A stretch of DNA of 37,733 nt from Amanita rubescens (GCA_015039365.1 WION01000517.1:1-37733); one strand, 5' to 3'. Numbered from the stretch's first letter, positions 9,690 to 20,805 are shown. A program made the numbers and translations. Notes: generated from the sequence alone by a model not told the origin.

Positions 9690-10000
9690 TACACACTTCC
9701 ATCCACCGTGCAAGCAAACCTTTCAACGCTCCTGATATCACGCGATTCTCCTTCTCTACGTGCGCAACCGGCCCGCGTCACTTTTCCCTTCTCTAATTTG
9801 CAAAGGGTACCAGAGGGTACCTTGATCCCTCGTAGGATCCCACTGAAGCCCTATCGGATTTTTTTTTGATTACCACGCTTTTTGAAAACTTACGCATGGA
9901 GAAGGAAGCCAAAAAGCCGAAGCGTTTGGAATGATTAAACAACTTCCACAAAGGTCCCAAGCGCCTGTACGTCTGGACCCCTTGTCTCACATATAAGCGC
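9690..10000 (+). pseudogene. Decayed copy of the secreted Cys-rich gene (relic 1)
   Basis: Stretches resemble exon 1 (TTTGCAAAGGGTACC...TTGATCCCTCG against TTTGTACAAGGCACTCTGATCCCTG in copy C). Others resemble the end of exon 3 (TTTTTGAAAACTTACGCATGGAG against GATTCTTGAGAACGTACGCATGCAG in copy B). The middle is deleted and frames are broken. The same relic follows copies B and C, so it predates the tandem duplication. Confidence 0.6.
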
Positions 10001-10234
10001 TGCTGGACTCGTAGTCACCGTGCCGCTGCATCGCCATGAAGTTATCTCGTGAAGCAGATATAACTCTCGGATGCAAATCTAGAATATATAGTTAATTCCC
10101 AGACGCAAACGTCCGTTGCCGTTGATGATTCGGATATGATGGTGATGGGCACATCAGACGACAAGGACCATCCCATCCCAGGGTCAACGCTCTTGATACT
10201 TAAGGCCGTGCGGTTCCCATACCACTCGACCAGA

Positions 10235-10937
10235 ATGACCATTACCTTCATCCTCGTCACCCTCTTTCTTTTCACATTTGTACGGGGCAATCTGATCCCT
10301 GGCCCAACCGACGTTAAACACAGCGCCCTGACGCCTCCTTTAACTAGCTCCGAGGTGAGCTAAAGCGGTCCTCCAAGGAGCGAGCATCTGACGATAATCC
10401 CCAAGTTAGAGGCATTTATCAAAGCGCTCTGTCATGATCGTTGCACAAATCCAGACTGTGGAGGTATAAAGTATGAGGGAAAACGTCCCTTTGCGGTGGT
10501 GGTGGGGGATGTGGATTCGTGTGTAAACCTATGTCAATTTGACCACCGAGGCCTTAGTTTCCAGGTGGACCTTGAACAGAGGCTTGCTAGGCGGCCCAAT
10601 GACGTAAGTCTCCTTTAACGTATTTAGCCTAGAAAACTCACATATAAATTGAAAGAAATGGGATCCCATTGAATTCTTACGTGAGGTCTGCGTCCATCGG
10701 TGCAACGATTACCGGTGGGGGTTGGTGGGAGATTGGGCATCGAGTTTGGCTGGCCAATTTCATCAGTATAGTGAATTCGCGAGTCGTCCTAACCATGCTA
10801 GATGCAGGGACAATTGTGTGCCTCATTTTGCAAAGATTCTTGAGAACGTACGCATGCAGAAGTCGGACTCACTGACATGCATTGTTCGAAGGGGAGACCA
10901 TATAGGACCTCACGTTAATCATAAATGTCGGACGTAA
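10235..10937 (+). CDS. Secreted Cys-rich protein, copy B
   Basis: Exons 10235-10354, 10406-10603 and 10656-10937, introns of 51 and 52 nt, all phase 0, 199 aa. The signal peptide is MTITFILVTLFLFTFVRG, followed by a mature start NLIPGPTDV. The first half has CHDRC-TNPDCGGIKY and CVNLC; the second has CVHRC and CRDNC, then a tail with two further Cys. Each half carries a pair of CX3C motifs with the form CxxRC...CxxxC. It is small, secreted, Cys-rich and tandemly duplicated. That fits an effector-like or defence-like product, but function is inference only; I recognise no named family. Confidence 0.8.
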
Positions 10938-10989
10938 TCGTAGTAATGTAGGCATCCAATCGTACTGCGGTTACAAGCAACCACACTTG

Positions 10990-11330
10990 TTACTACCACT
11001 TCCATCCACCGTGCAAGCAAACCTTTCAACGTTCCTGATATTACGCGATTCTCCTTCTCTACGTGCATAACCGGCCCGCATCAATTTCTTCCTCGTCACT
11101 TTTAAGTTTTCCCTTCTCCACATTTGCAAAGGGCACTCTGATCCCTCGTAGAATCTCATCGAAGCCCTTTCGGATCACCATGCAAGGAGGATTGCAAGCC
11201 ATATTCTGCCGAGATTTTTGAAAACTTACGCACGGAGGACGAAGCCAAATGGTTAAAAAACTTCCACAGAGGTCCCAAGCGCCTGCACGTCACCTGGATC
11301 CCTTGTCCCACATATACGCGCTGCTGGACT
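10990..11330 (+). pseudogene. Decayed copy of the secreted Cys-rich gene (relic 2)
   Basis: The second instance of the relic. TTCCTCGTCACTTTTAAG then TTTGCAAAGGGCACTCTGATCCC matches the signal-peptide exon. CATATTCTGCCGAGATTTTTG then AAAACTTACGCACGGAGG matches the exon 3 end. Frames are interrupted. Confidence 0.6.
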
Positions 11331-11615
11331 TGTAGAGATCCGTCACCGTGCCGCTGCATCGATTAGTCAAATTTTCATTAACCCATTCGGAAGTTGTCTT
11401 GACCCTGAAGCAGATATAATGCTCGGATGCAAATCTAGAATACTGTATGGTTCTAAGTTAATCATTCCCCGTAACAAGATGCAACCGTCCGTTGACATTG
11501 ATGTGATACGATGGTGATGGAAACACGAGACGACAACGACCATCCCGTCCCAGGGGCCAACGCAGGCCAACGCTCTTGATACTTAAGGTCGTGCGGTTCT
11601 GACCACTGGACCAGA

Positions 11616-12344
11616 ATGACCATTACATTCATCCTCGTCACCCTCTTTCTTTTCACATTTGTACAAGGCACTCTGATCCCTGGCCCAGATGACGTTGGCA
11701 TCAGAGACCGGATGCCTCGTTTAACTCGCTCCGATGTGAGCTGTAGCTGTCCTCCAAGGATTTGAAAAACAAGCATCTGACGATAATCCCCAAGTTAAAG
11801 GCTTATATCAAAGCACTTTGCCATGATCGTTGCACAAATCCGAATTGTGGAGGTATAAAGTATGAGGGAAAGCGTCCTTTTACGGAGGTGATGCCGGATG
11901 TGGATTCGTGTATGCACGAATGCCAATTTCACCAAGATGGCATTAGTCGGCTTGCGGAGTATGCAGAGAAGGATTCTCGGCTACCCCATCGCGTAGGTCT
12001 CCTTTAACGTATTCGGCCCAGTATCATTGAGAACTCATATAAATCGAAAGGAATGGGCCCCCTATGGATTGATACGTGCCCTCTGCACCAATCGGTGCAA
12101 CAATTTCCCATTGGGCTTTTTCTCCCAATTTCGTCAGTATAATAAAGTCATGAATTTTGATAACCATGAAAGGTGCAGGGAAAATTGTGTGCCTCATTAT
12201 GCAAAGATTCTTGAGAACGTACTACGCACGGAGGAGCTACAGGGCAAGGGGTCATGCATTGTTCAGAGAGATCATATAGAACCTCACATCATAAATGCCG
12301 GAAGTAATCTCGAACGACTTCAATGTAGTAATGTAAACAATTAA
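11616..12344 (+). CDS. Secreted Cys-rich protein, copy C
   Basis: Exons 11616-11735, 11795-11992 and 12051-12344, introns of 59 and 58 nt, phase 0, 203 aa. The signal peptide is identical to that of copy A. First half: CHDRC-TNPNCGGIKY and CMHEC. Second half: CTNRC and CRENC. The C-terminal tail differs from A and B and ends ...LQCSNVNN. This is the most diverged of the three tandem copies, yet it has no frame damage, which suggests it is expressed. Confidence 0.8.
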
Positions 12345-12364
12345 CCGACGACTCACGACTGACT

Positions 12365-12690
12365 GCCACTTGTTACTGCCACTTCCAACCGCTGTGCAAG
12401 CAGGCCTTACAACGCTCCTGATATCACGAGATTGTCCTTCTCTACGTGCACTTGAACCAGCCCGCATCAATTTTTTTCCTCCTTACTTTTCCCTTCTCTA
12501 GTTTGCAAAGGATACCCTAATCCCTCGTGGGATCTCGCTGAAGCCCTATCGATTTTTTTTGATTACCACGCTAATTGCAGGGACCGTATTTTGCCGAGAT
12601 TTTTTGAAAACTTACGCATGGAGGAAGAGGCCAAAAGCTGGAGCGTTCGGAATGGTTAAAGAACCTCCACAAAAGTCCCAAGCGCCTGTG
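12365..12690 (+). pseudogene. Decayed copy of the secreted Cys-rich gene (relic 3)
   Basis: The third instance of the relic, with the same order of exon 1-like (TTTGCAAAGGATACCCTAATC) and exon 3-like (AATTGCAGGGACCG, GAAAACTTACGCATGGAGG) fragments. It ends near 12690, where the tandem similarity stops. Confidence 0.55.
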
Positions 12691-13696
12691 ACGGTTTGGT
12701 AAAAAGAAAGACAAGGGCGTTGATATTCGGAGGAGTAGAACCCAACTCTTACACTTGCGAGCATGTCGATTATATTACATCAGTGCGAAACTAAATGAAT
12801 GGTAGTCGGGAAGTAAATTTGCACAGAGACTTGAACCCAGTCCAGGGTTGATTCTGCTTCGCTGATTGTACTCGAACGTGATATTCAAAATTTGACGAAC
12901 TCACCGATTCCTCTCACATGGGTCCTCCAAGTCCCGGTCATGTTGGTATAGTAAGATTTCTCCTCGGTTGCTGTTACGTATACGGCCAACACTGGTCAAC
13001 ATCTCCGAGGAGTCCGACTGGCACTGCTGTGCGCGCACTAACCATCATGGTATCAATCGCATGTAATATGAATGGCGGAAGCAGCTTGGCTTCGAGGCCA
13101 ATTTTTGACAAGGGTCATTGATTGGCGGCTCATTCTATGTCGCATAAAGTAGCTGTGTAGCATTAGCTTGCCGACGTAACTGGAGGAACGAGGGTGGTAA
13201 ACTCGATTTCGCAATATGCCGGTACCTACTAGCACAGCTTCCGCAATGTTCATGATCCGGCTTCAGGTGAGGCGCCTCTCTTCAGTCTATGACAAGACGC
13301 AAACGTAGCATATCGGAACTTACCCGCGGGATCTTGGAAACTGGAAATCGTGGAAGTACATGTTGTGTCGACTTCAGCGAGATGAGTACACCAATTCATA
13401 ACCCGCTTGACGATGTTAAGTCGCCCCTCACACAAGCAACTTGCAGATGTCATGTATGTTGTTGGCATGCGATGTCACTGTCGTAGCACAAATGGTTCCG
13501 CAGTCCATTGATCCGTTATATGCCTCAGCGTTGCCGGATGTCGAAACATTCTTGATGGACCGGGCTTAGTGAAGCGATCATACTCATGCATATTTTAGGC
13601 AGACGACCAGCAGCAAACGGCAGTGACCGTGTTAGTCACCACTCCCGATATCCATCCAAGCAGGTCTTGCGATTCTTGCCAACGTTGCCAGATACC
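12691..13696. other. Intergenic region before divergent family member D
   Basis: No gene recognised. Short open frames on both strands have no family resemblance. The last ~100 bp before 13697 resembles the region before the relic at 14656, and the upstream part of D. Confidence 0.4.
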
Positions 13697-14394
13697 ATGC
13701 GGCTTTCTTCTACGTGCCCTTCTGGCGTTCACCTCGTCCTCCTCTTCGTTTGTTTCTTTTTCTCTATCTATACCACAGAAGGTGCGCTGGACTTTGCAAC
13801 CGGTCGGGTCAAAATGAGTATCCTGAGGCGTCGAATAACTCAAGCTGAAGTAAGTATCTCTCAGTGTTGATATAGCCCAAGACGACGACCTCTGACTGGG
13901 GATGAAAGATAGCTTCTTTCTCCTATGAGCTCTGCTTTGATCGTTGCACGAATCCTAATTGTGGGGGTATAATGTGGCATAGTAGAGAGTGGCCCCCTGG
14001 CAAGGACTGGAAAGGTGAAGCAAAGTGTATGGGCGATTGCGAAAACCCAATCACGGAGCTCGTAACTAGGGCGGCGCAGGAGGCCACGCAGGGTATGCCT
14101 GATGACGTGAGTGTGAATGTCATCTTTCTCAACGTGCTGGATCTCATTCAGAACAAGAAATGGAAACCAGATGAATTCTTCAACATTATATGCGAATATC
14201 GTTGCAATCATTGCGATTTTGGGGGCGTCGAATGGCATGATGGCAGCGTCAAATTCCAGCCCTACGAGTATGATCAGCCTGAGATTCTACCTACTTACCA
14301 TTCTCAGTGCAAAACGAATTGCAAGGTCCATTTTGGAAAGATTTTTCAAAGCTTACGCAGCAAACGCAAGGGATTGGGATGCATTATTCAATAG
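13697..14394 (+). CDS. Divergent member D of the secreted Cys-rich family
   Basis: Exons 13697-13849 and 13930-14394 with an 80-nt intron (GTAAGT...CTCCTATGAG), 205 aa. The N-terminus has a hydrophobic signal peptide (HLVLLFVCFFFSIYT). The mature part shows the architecture of copies A-C most clearly. The first half carries LCFDRCTNPNCGGIMW...CMGDC, and the second repeats the motif as ICEYRCNHCDFGGVEW...CKTNC. The second intron present in A-C is absent, so D encodes the linker (ELVTRAAQEATQG...) without a break. It is intact and the same length as C. This suggests an older paralogue whose two halves arose by internal duplication. Confidence 0.75.
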
Positions 14395-14589
14395 AGAGGA
14401 TATACAGAGCCCAACTTTCAAGTTACTGACGAGCCTTTACTCAAGTATGATAATAATGTTAGATGACCTCTATGTTGATGAGCCAGTAACTCGATTTAGA
14501 ACCTACGTACAGCATAACCAGGTGATAGGGGTGGCAATAAGAAGCGAGGGTTCATCATGATATTCGATACAAATTAGGTCAGTCAACCT

Positions 14590-14770
14590 GGAGCAACAGC
14601 GGTGCCGGCCACCACCTCCATCAATCAAAGTTAGCCTCGCCAACGCCATAGATACCATGCGACTTTCCTCTATTTTGGCACCGCTATCGCAGGGACTCGC
14701 CCGCTAATTCCGACTCCATGTAACCCGCAAGTCCGCCAGAGCTCTTGATCCCTCGTATAACTAAAAGCGG
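14590..14770 (+). pseudogene. Fragment of a fifth family copy
   Basis: CCATAGATACCATGCGACTTT and the following CCTC correspond to the start of D (CCAGATACCATGCGGCTTT). GAGCTCTTGATCCCTCGTA matches the relics. The frame stops after about 15 codons and no cysteine region follows. Confidence 0.5.
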
Positions 14771-15765
14771 GGTGAATAGCAAGTTGAATTGGAAAACTTA
14801 TCTTTCACCATTGGGTTATACTGACCAAGGCACAAATACCCATTTCGAGGATATGTAATGGGTTTATGTCATAGCCGTGTACAACACACTACGAAGATAG
14901 GAGCCATCGCGCCCAATTCGAATCGCGTAATTCCACCGCCACTTTGCGTTGATTCCGTTCACGAGTTAGCTGGAGCCACGTCCATGTAATGAATAATGAA
15001 TTGACGGGTAGTCTAAATACTTGAGCTCTGGTAACATTAATACGATCGGTTACAAGTTAGGAAATTGGCGTACTCACCATAAGTCTCGATTGCCCACATC
15101 CAGCTTGTACAAGATATTGGGTGCATGGCCATATGCGATGTACTCGTACCCATGAGCAGTCATCAGGGCATGGAACGGCACATATCCTTGCATGGAAATC
15201 CCTCAACTTCAAATTGACGCGTCAGCAACTTTCATAGCAGCAGGTCCATTTCTTACCGCTCTGCCCGAAAAAAAACCATTTTAACGGCGCATCAGAAGTA
15301 TGCTGATGATCTCGACATTCATACTATCCCTATCCGATCGAGTCTCGCTCGCGTCGAGACTCGGAACCGTTTGCGTCTAACAACAACGTAAATAGTCTCT
15401 TAAACGCCGCATTGAATGACCCTGCCAAGTCAAAGGTGAACATTCGAAGCAAAATGACATACCGCGTCCTGTAAATGGTTTAGTATGAGAAAGGATTTCG
15501 GCGACGAGCGACTTGTCGGGATCCGTTCACTGCGGAGCCAAATAAAGTCTGTGAAGCTGTGTTGGATATGTTTGGTTAGTTACGGCCGCAGCGAGACATA
15601 ATTGAGAATATGAACGAAGTCAGATATATGTTACTTGGGACCAGGACCTCGTAGAGTAATAATATTAAACTTGAACGTTTGAACTTGAATGTAAATGACA
15701 GGAGCTTGAATGCCACGTGGGAGAATTAGCACAGCGGAGGCTGCGGTCGACCGCTTCCAACTGAA
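14771..15765. other. Intergenic region, no gene recognised
   Basis: Follows the last relic and ends at the VPS74 start codon. No open frame with family resemblance was found; the final ~130 bp is the VPS74 promoter/leader. Confidence 0.4.
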
Positions 15766-17018
15766 ATGTCCTCTGCTGGTCTTTCTCGACGGCGCGTCAC
15801 AAATACCTCTTCTTCTCTCCGTGACGACGAACAAACTCCTCCTTCAAGCAATGGAAGCATCCGCAAAAACTCACCGCCCACAAACCACTCCGTACCAACC
15901 CACGCCGGCTCCGCATTCGAAGGCGGTAGCAGAATCGCGTTCGACCCCCGAGACCTTACCCAAGATGCATCAGAGGAGGCAAAAGTGGGAGGAAAGATGC
16001 CTAAGCTCACTATCATGGAGGAGGTTTTACTCATAGGCATCAAGGACAAACAGGTGCGGGCCTATCGCTTAACCCGACGCTCTGCGTGTCTTAACCAGAG
16101 AAATAGGGATATCTTTCATTCTGGAATGATAATATATCTTATGCTTTACGAGGCTGTATACTGATAGAACTTGCTCTGAGGCGACGCATTGCGCTCGTGC
16201 GCGATCCGAATCGGCGGCGGACACCCTTGGCCGACCGGACGGTGGAGGTGGTAGATGATCGACAGACAGGAGAAACGATACTGGATGAAGCGTTGCGAAT
16301 GATGAAAGGGCAAGAACATGACAAGCTCAGCATTAACAGTTGGATTGATCTTCTAAGCGGTGAGTCTTCCCTACTCGACCATCCTACAACTCACGTTTTG
16401 TATACAGGAGAAACATGGAATGTCATGAAAATTGGATACCAACTAAAACAAGTTCGAGAACGACTCGCAAAAGGCCTAGTTGATAAAGGCGTGCTCCGGA
16501 CAGAGAAACGTAATTTCCTCCTGTTCGATATGGCTACACATCCTGTTGCAGATGTACGGACGAAGGAGGCCATTATCAACCGAATTGTCAGCCTTCTTAC
16601 ATCAACAACGTCAGCTATACCACCCTCCGCGCTGAATAAGGAGGGCATTCAATGCAGAGTTGCAAGAGCAGTCTGTCTAGTCTGTGCCGGGTACACGGCC
16701 AACGTGTTGGATAACGCCTTTGGCCGGTTAGGGTACGAAGAACGGGAAGCAGCCTTCGCGAGAGCGGACGAGATTCTTGCCGAATTCTCGTGCTGGCCTT
16801 TGGGTGGTGGGGACGCCCCCAATTCGTCAACAGCAAGGCGGAGACAGGCGTTGGCCGCCGGTCGTATCGCTTCAGGAGGCGAACCGACTGGGCGTGAATC
16901 GGTGCTAGGTCTTATCGCGGAGGTGCGGAAGGAGACTACGGACGGTGATGACGATGTTGGGTTTGAGCTGATAGCCGGTGTGCTTGAGGTGCTTTCAAAA
17001 CTCGATTCTTTGCTTTGA
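15766..17018 (+). CDS. vps74: Vps74/GOLPH3 (GPP34 family)
   Basis: Exons 15766-16053, 16107-16359 and 16408-17018, introns of 53 and 48 nt, 383 aa. After a Ser/Thr-rich N-terminal tail of about 75 residues, the GPP34 domain begins LTIMEEVLLIGIKDKQ and continues GYLSFWNDNISYALRGC. It then runs ILIELALRRRIALVRDP, LLSGETWNVMKIGYQLKQV, RERLAKGLVDKGVLRTEK and NFLLFDMATHPV, the standard family order. Family knowledge: it binds PI4P on Golgi membranes through basic residues and the W of SFWND, packs glycosyltransferases into COPI vesicles, and forms a tetramer via the VDKGVLRTEK hairpin. An extra C-terminal Ala/Gly/Ser-rich loop lies near residue 320. Complete. Confidence 0.93.
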
Positions 17019-17690
17019 TAACCCCTGCATTACATATCGACCCTTGATATTCCACTGTTTCTCAGGTCAATGACATTTATAAACATCCGAACCTATCGTG
17101 CGCACAAATATAGTAATATTACGGCTTACGAACAAAAATAATCAGGGTCCGAGCACTACAGAAGCATTTACTTCCCATCCCCAAATGTGCTCCATATTCT
17201 TTGTACTAGCACGCAATCAGTCTTAGTCTTAGTCTGAAACTCAAAACAACATTCAATGTCATTCACATTATATCTGGGGAGTGCTTACTCGGGCTAACAT
17301 TGCCAATTCAAGTTTCACCCCCGGCTGGGGGGCATCGAATCAGGGCGACCAGATTCCGTTGACGACGTGTCTTCTCTTTTCACATAACATTTCTAATATT
17401 TTGATAATCTCCATTCTTCCGCCTCGTTCCTCTTTTCAACGTTCATACTCGCTTCCTCGACCGCAAACTATCCAACAATCGTAAGTCTTGCTCTTATGTA
17501 AACAACCTCTTTCCCTGGCCGACGAGGGTTCGAGGCTTGGCTTCTGATAGTGATATTGATGCTCGTTACCGTTGCCTTGGGCTATGAGCTGACGCCGTAT
17601 TCCACTCATTCAGGTTTAAATAACATCTCTTGTATCATCATTACACACGTCCCCCTCGGCGCCTGGGCCTAGCAAGCGTTTCCGGACAAA
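17019..17690. other. Intergenic: VPS74 3' flank and G-alpha promoter/leader
   Basis: The second half is CT-rich (17370-17470), typical of a basidiomycete promoter and 5' leader. AATC|GTAAGTCTTG at 17475-17489 could start a leader intron. No coding region is recognised. Confidence 0.4.
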
Positions 17691-19683
17691 ATGGGCATCT
17701 TCTCAGACGTCGACCCTTTGAGTGTGCTCATGTTACCGCCTCCCCACGAGACGATAGAGCAAAAGCTGGCTCGAGAGCAGAAAGAAACTGAAGCGAAGAA
17801 GATCAGTGACTTGATTGACGAGGAACTCAAACGGGAACGAGCGGCTCTCAAAAAGAAGCAGATAGTGAGAGTACTGTTGCTCGGTCAAGCCGAGAGTGGT
17901 GCGTGACTGCCGCAGTCCCTTGACGATTATCGCCATATCAATTTTTTTTCTCACAGGAAAATCGACAACTCTGAAAAGTAAGCAAGCGTTTGGCTCTTTT
18001 TGATCGTATCACAAGGAATGACGCTTTACTGCAAGACATACGAGTAAAGTATGCCCATCAAGAATGGACTCAAGAACGCGCGGCGTGGCGTTCGGTCATT
18101 CACCTCAACCTTATCCGATCTGTGCTAATTATCGTCGATACGGTCCAAGCGGAGCTGGACAACGATCGTGTATCTCTAAGAGAGTCAAAGAAGGATCCCG
18201 ACGCGCCCTCAGCTGCGCAGAGTTCTGTTCAACTTTCCGAAACCATTCGCATGCTCCTCCTGAGACTGGGGCCGCTGCGCACGGTTGAAACGGAGTTGAA
18301 ATTACGTCTTGGCGCGGCTTCGGAAGAGGTTCGAGAAGAGAATATCATCAACCTCTATGCAACGCCTTTCGATCTTCCGACTACCCATCGCAAGGAGTTT
18401 GTCGTACGGAAATGGAACGACATCTTGAAAACTGTTACAAAACCTGCACCTAATGAAGGACGACGTCTCCCGGATATAGCTGCAGCCCGGCCAGACCAGC
18501 CAACGGAAATTATAGCAAGTTTCCGGGGAGATATGAAATCGTTGTGGGGGGACGAGTCAGTCAGAGCGTTACTGCGGAAGAAAAGGGTGTATTTGGAGCA
18601 CACGGCCGGATTGTACGTGGATGGGCTCATACCGAAATATCACTCTCTCACCGTTTGACAGTTTCCTTCCTGATCTCGATCGGATAGCTACGCGGGAATA
18701 TGAACCCACAGACGATGATATTCTTCGGGCCCGTCTTCGGACGGTCGGGGTTCAAGAGTACAAGATACACATGGGGAGTGGTTCAAGTCGTAATTCAACC
18801 TATGCCTTTGCGATAAATTTGTACTGACATATCCCTTACAGTGACTACGTCACGGGATTGGTGTTTCTATGATGTTGGAGGCGCCAGAACGGTTGTACGT
18901 TACCACGTCTGTCCTTGCCGATCACCGAGTGACGACCGTTATACTTAGAGAAATGCTTGGTTACCCTTTTTCGACACCGTGAACGCCATCATATTTCGTA
19001 AGCGTTCGTCTCTCTTTTCTTGGATCGTCCTAAATGTCGTCTTTTCACAGTTGCTCGTGAGTTCCTTATTGCGGAATCCGCTTTATTATAGTTCTTGACA
19101 TCTTTCCTTAGCCGTTTCAGCGTTTGACGAGCACCTCTCGGAGGACGCCAAGGTCAACCGTCTAGAAGACTCTTTACTTCTGTGGAAGGCGATTTGCGAG
19201 TCAAAATTGCTCGTAAAAGCAACATTGATCCTCTTCCTGAACAAATGCGATATACTCAAACAAAAGATACAGAACGGGGCACAGCTTTCCATGTACCTCT
19301 CCGGTTACGGAGATAAGCCAAACGACGCAGCAACGTTTATCAAATGTGCGACATGATTCACTTCTGACAAGTCGTCAAGATACTTACATTGCGTACTAGA
19401 CCTGAAACGTAAATTCAATGATGCCATGAAGAGCTCGCCTAATCCGCAGAGAACTGGCTACTTTTATCCCACATCTGTCATTGTGCGCGTTCTGTTAAAC
19501 TCGTGAATGCGGGAAGAAGCTGAATCGTTCGTTATACACAGGACATGAAGGCAACCGCCTCGACGTTAGTTGCTGGTACGTCGCACTTTTTCGTTTGTAA
19601 TTGCTATCGACTGACCATATATACATACAGTTAAAGACGGGATTCTTCGGGAACATCTTAGAGATGCAGAGATGGTTTTATGA
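17691..19683 (+). CDS. Divergent heterotrimeric G-protein alpha subunit
   Basis: Eleven exons: 17691-17898, 17957-17977, 18036-18612, 18662-18777, 18842-18894, 18949-18997, 19051-19056, 19112-19345, 19400-19482, 19542-19575 and 19631-19683; 477 aa with all phases consistent. G1 is LLLGQAESGKSTTLKN. Switch I is DDDILRARLRTVGVQEYKI, with the Arg finger and Mg-binding Thr. G3 is FYDVGGART, G4 LFLNKCD, and G5 TSV.DMKAT; the C-terminus is RDAEMVL. The helical domain is far larger than in canonical G-alpha, with a long insert after RSVLIIVDTVQ. The catalytic Gln of DVGGQ is Ala, which predicts weak GTP hydrolysis. These traits fit the expanded lineage-specific G-alpha group of Agaricomycetes. The donor of exon 4 is uncertain (18778, 18781 or nearby). 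Confidence 0.85.
19051..19056 (+). other. 6-nt microexon of the G-alpha gene
   Basis: TTGCTC sits between a perfect acceptor (CTTTTCACAG) and a perfect donor (GTGAGT). Joined to its neighbours it completes LAPVSAFDEHL, matching the strongly conserved LAPISAFDQ text after IIF in fungal G-alpha. Without it both the frame and that motif would be lost. The flanking introns are 53 and 55 nt. Confidence 0.8.
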
Positions 19684-20279
19684 TAATCACTTAGAGCACA
19701 TATACCCTTCATTCTGAAAGTTAACTATATATTGCTCTCGTAGCAGCAGGAGGCATGTCTTGTAATTGATACACAAGGACTGAGGAACTAATTAGCATTC
19801 AATCTGACATTGAATGTCAATGAGAATGAGGATCGATCAGGATTGGAAGTTTTCGCCTCGGTCGCTCATGTGCAAGGGTTGGAGACTTTTATCATTGTTT
19901 GCTGCTACCGTAATATATAGTGGCCAACAGGAGCTAAGAGAAGTATCGTAATGGGTCTAGGTCCAGAAGATGAATACTAAGTGACGAGGTATACCAGAAA
20001 TGTAAATTTTTGCGTGGACCACTCGATGAGCGAATCGGGTGTGGATAGAAATAAAAGTTGTCAGAAGAACGCCGTACGCATACGCAACGAGTTGATGAGA
20101 GGGTAGTAGTGCTGCGTGAAGGATTGTATGCGTTCTATAGTGCTCCACGTCAGTTCCCGTCTAAAAGAGATCTCAAATAATGAATGTACCTCAGCGGATT
20201 CAATCCATCTCCCCAATGCCTCGCCAAACTTGAAGCCATCTGTTACTTCGAGGATCCCTTCACAGAAGGAGATGCCACC
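19684..20279. other. Intergenic, 3' of G-alpha
   Basis: No gene recognised; the right end adjoins the TRL1 relic. Confidence 0.4.
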
Positions 20280-20805
20280 ACCGTCCGACCGGTTTGACGA
20301 CCACCCGCCCGTTCTTCAAGTTCTCCAGAAAGGTAGCATCCGCGTTGGGCAATGCAAACACGATTTAACACTGACTCTAGGTCGAGTGTCAGGGAGGAAA
20401 ACAGAATACCGCGCAGACTCCTCCTCTTTTTCGCCCTTGAATAGAGGGGAGTTCGACCGAGTGAGGTTTCTGAAACTTCTCCGCTGCCTTGTACCCTTCC
20501 CTTTACTCAGCATAGAAAGCCCAGAAGTTCAAGACTCTGGCACGATGAACCATCTCCACCTGGGGGATAAACGTCGTCGTATAGCTCCGAGAGGATGAAG
20601 GCTTTGAGGCGAGGACGCAGACGTTAAAGATGGAAGCTGAAGAGAGGCATCCCAGTAGAGAGCGAGTAGCTGAGCTCGAGAAGACTGGGAGCCGTCGACT
20701 TTCGCTTGGTCTGGCTCGTTCCCTGTTTTCGCTTTCTTCGTTTGCCTGTTTTTTTAAAAGTCTTCACGTAGTGCGGTGCGATACAGGCGAAGGCGGTTAC
20801 ATCTC
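20280..20805 (-). pseudogene. Decayed TRL1 (tRNA ligase) copy
   Basis: Read on the minus strand, pieces are colinear with the intact TRL1 at the right end of the window. The stretch around 20700-20800 matches 37620-37730. SYTTTFI lies where NLYEDVIW is expected. ACAAGGCAGCGGAGAAG matches ACAAGGTTGCGGAGAAG, and RYSVFLPDTRPRV matches RYYAFLPDIDLET. The long helix between (about 60 codons) is deleted, and stops and frameshifts are frequent. It is therefore a non-functional relic of the linker/phosphodiesterase part. Confidence 0.75.

Larger units (their letters stand above)
8780..12690 (+). repeat. Tandem array of three ~1.3-1.4 kb units, each gene plus relic
   Basis: Three direct units start near 8780, 10090 and 11470. 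Each holds a conserved promoter stretch, a three-exon secreted-protein gene, and then a decayed copy of the same gene type. Start codons are 1281 and 1381 bp apart (8954, 10235, 11616). Introns, spacers and coding sequence are all similar between units, so whole blocks were duplicated, with unit 3 more diverged. Confidence 0.85.

Noticed and set aside
12825..12880. tRNA-like stretch with a TTGAACCC-type loop
   Set aside because: No acceptor stem or anticodon arm could be folded around it.
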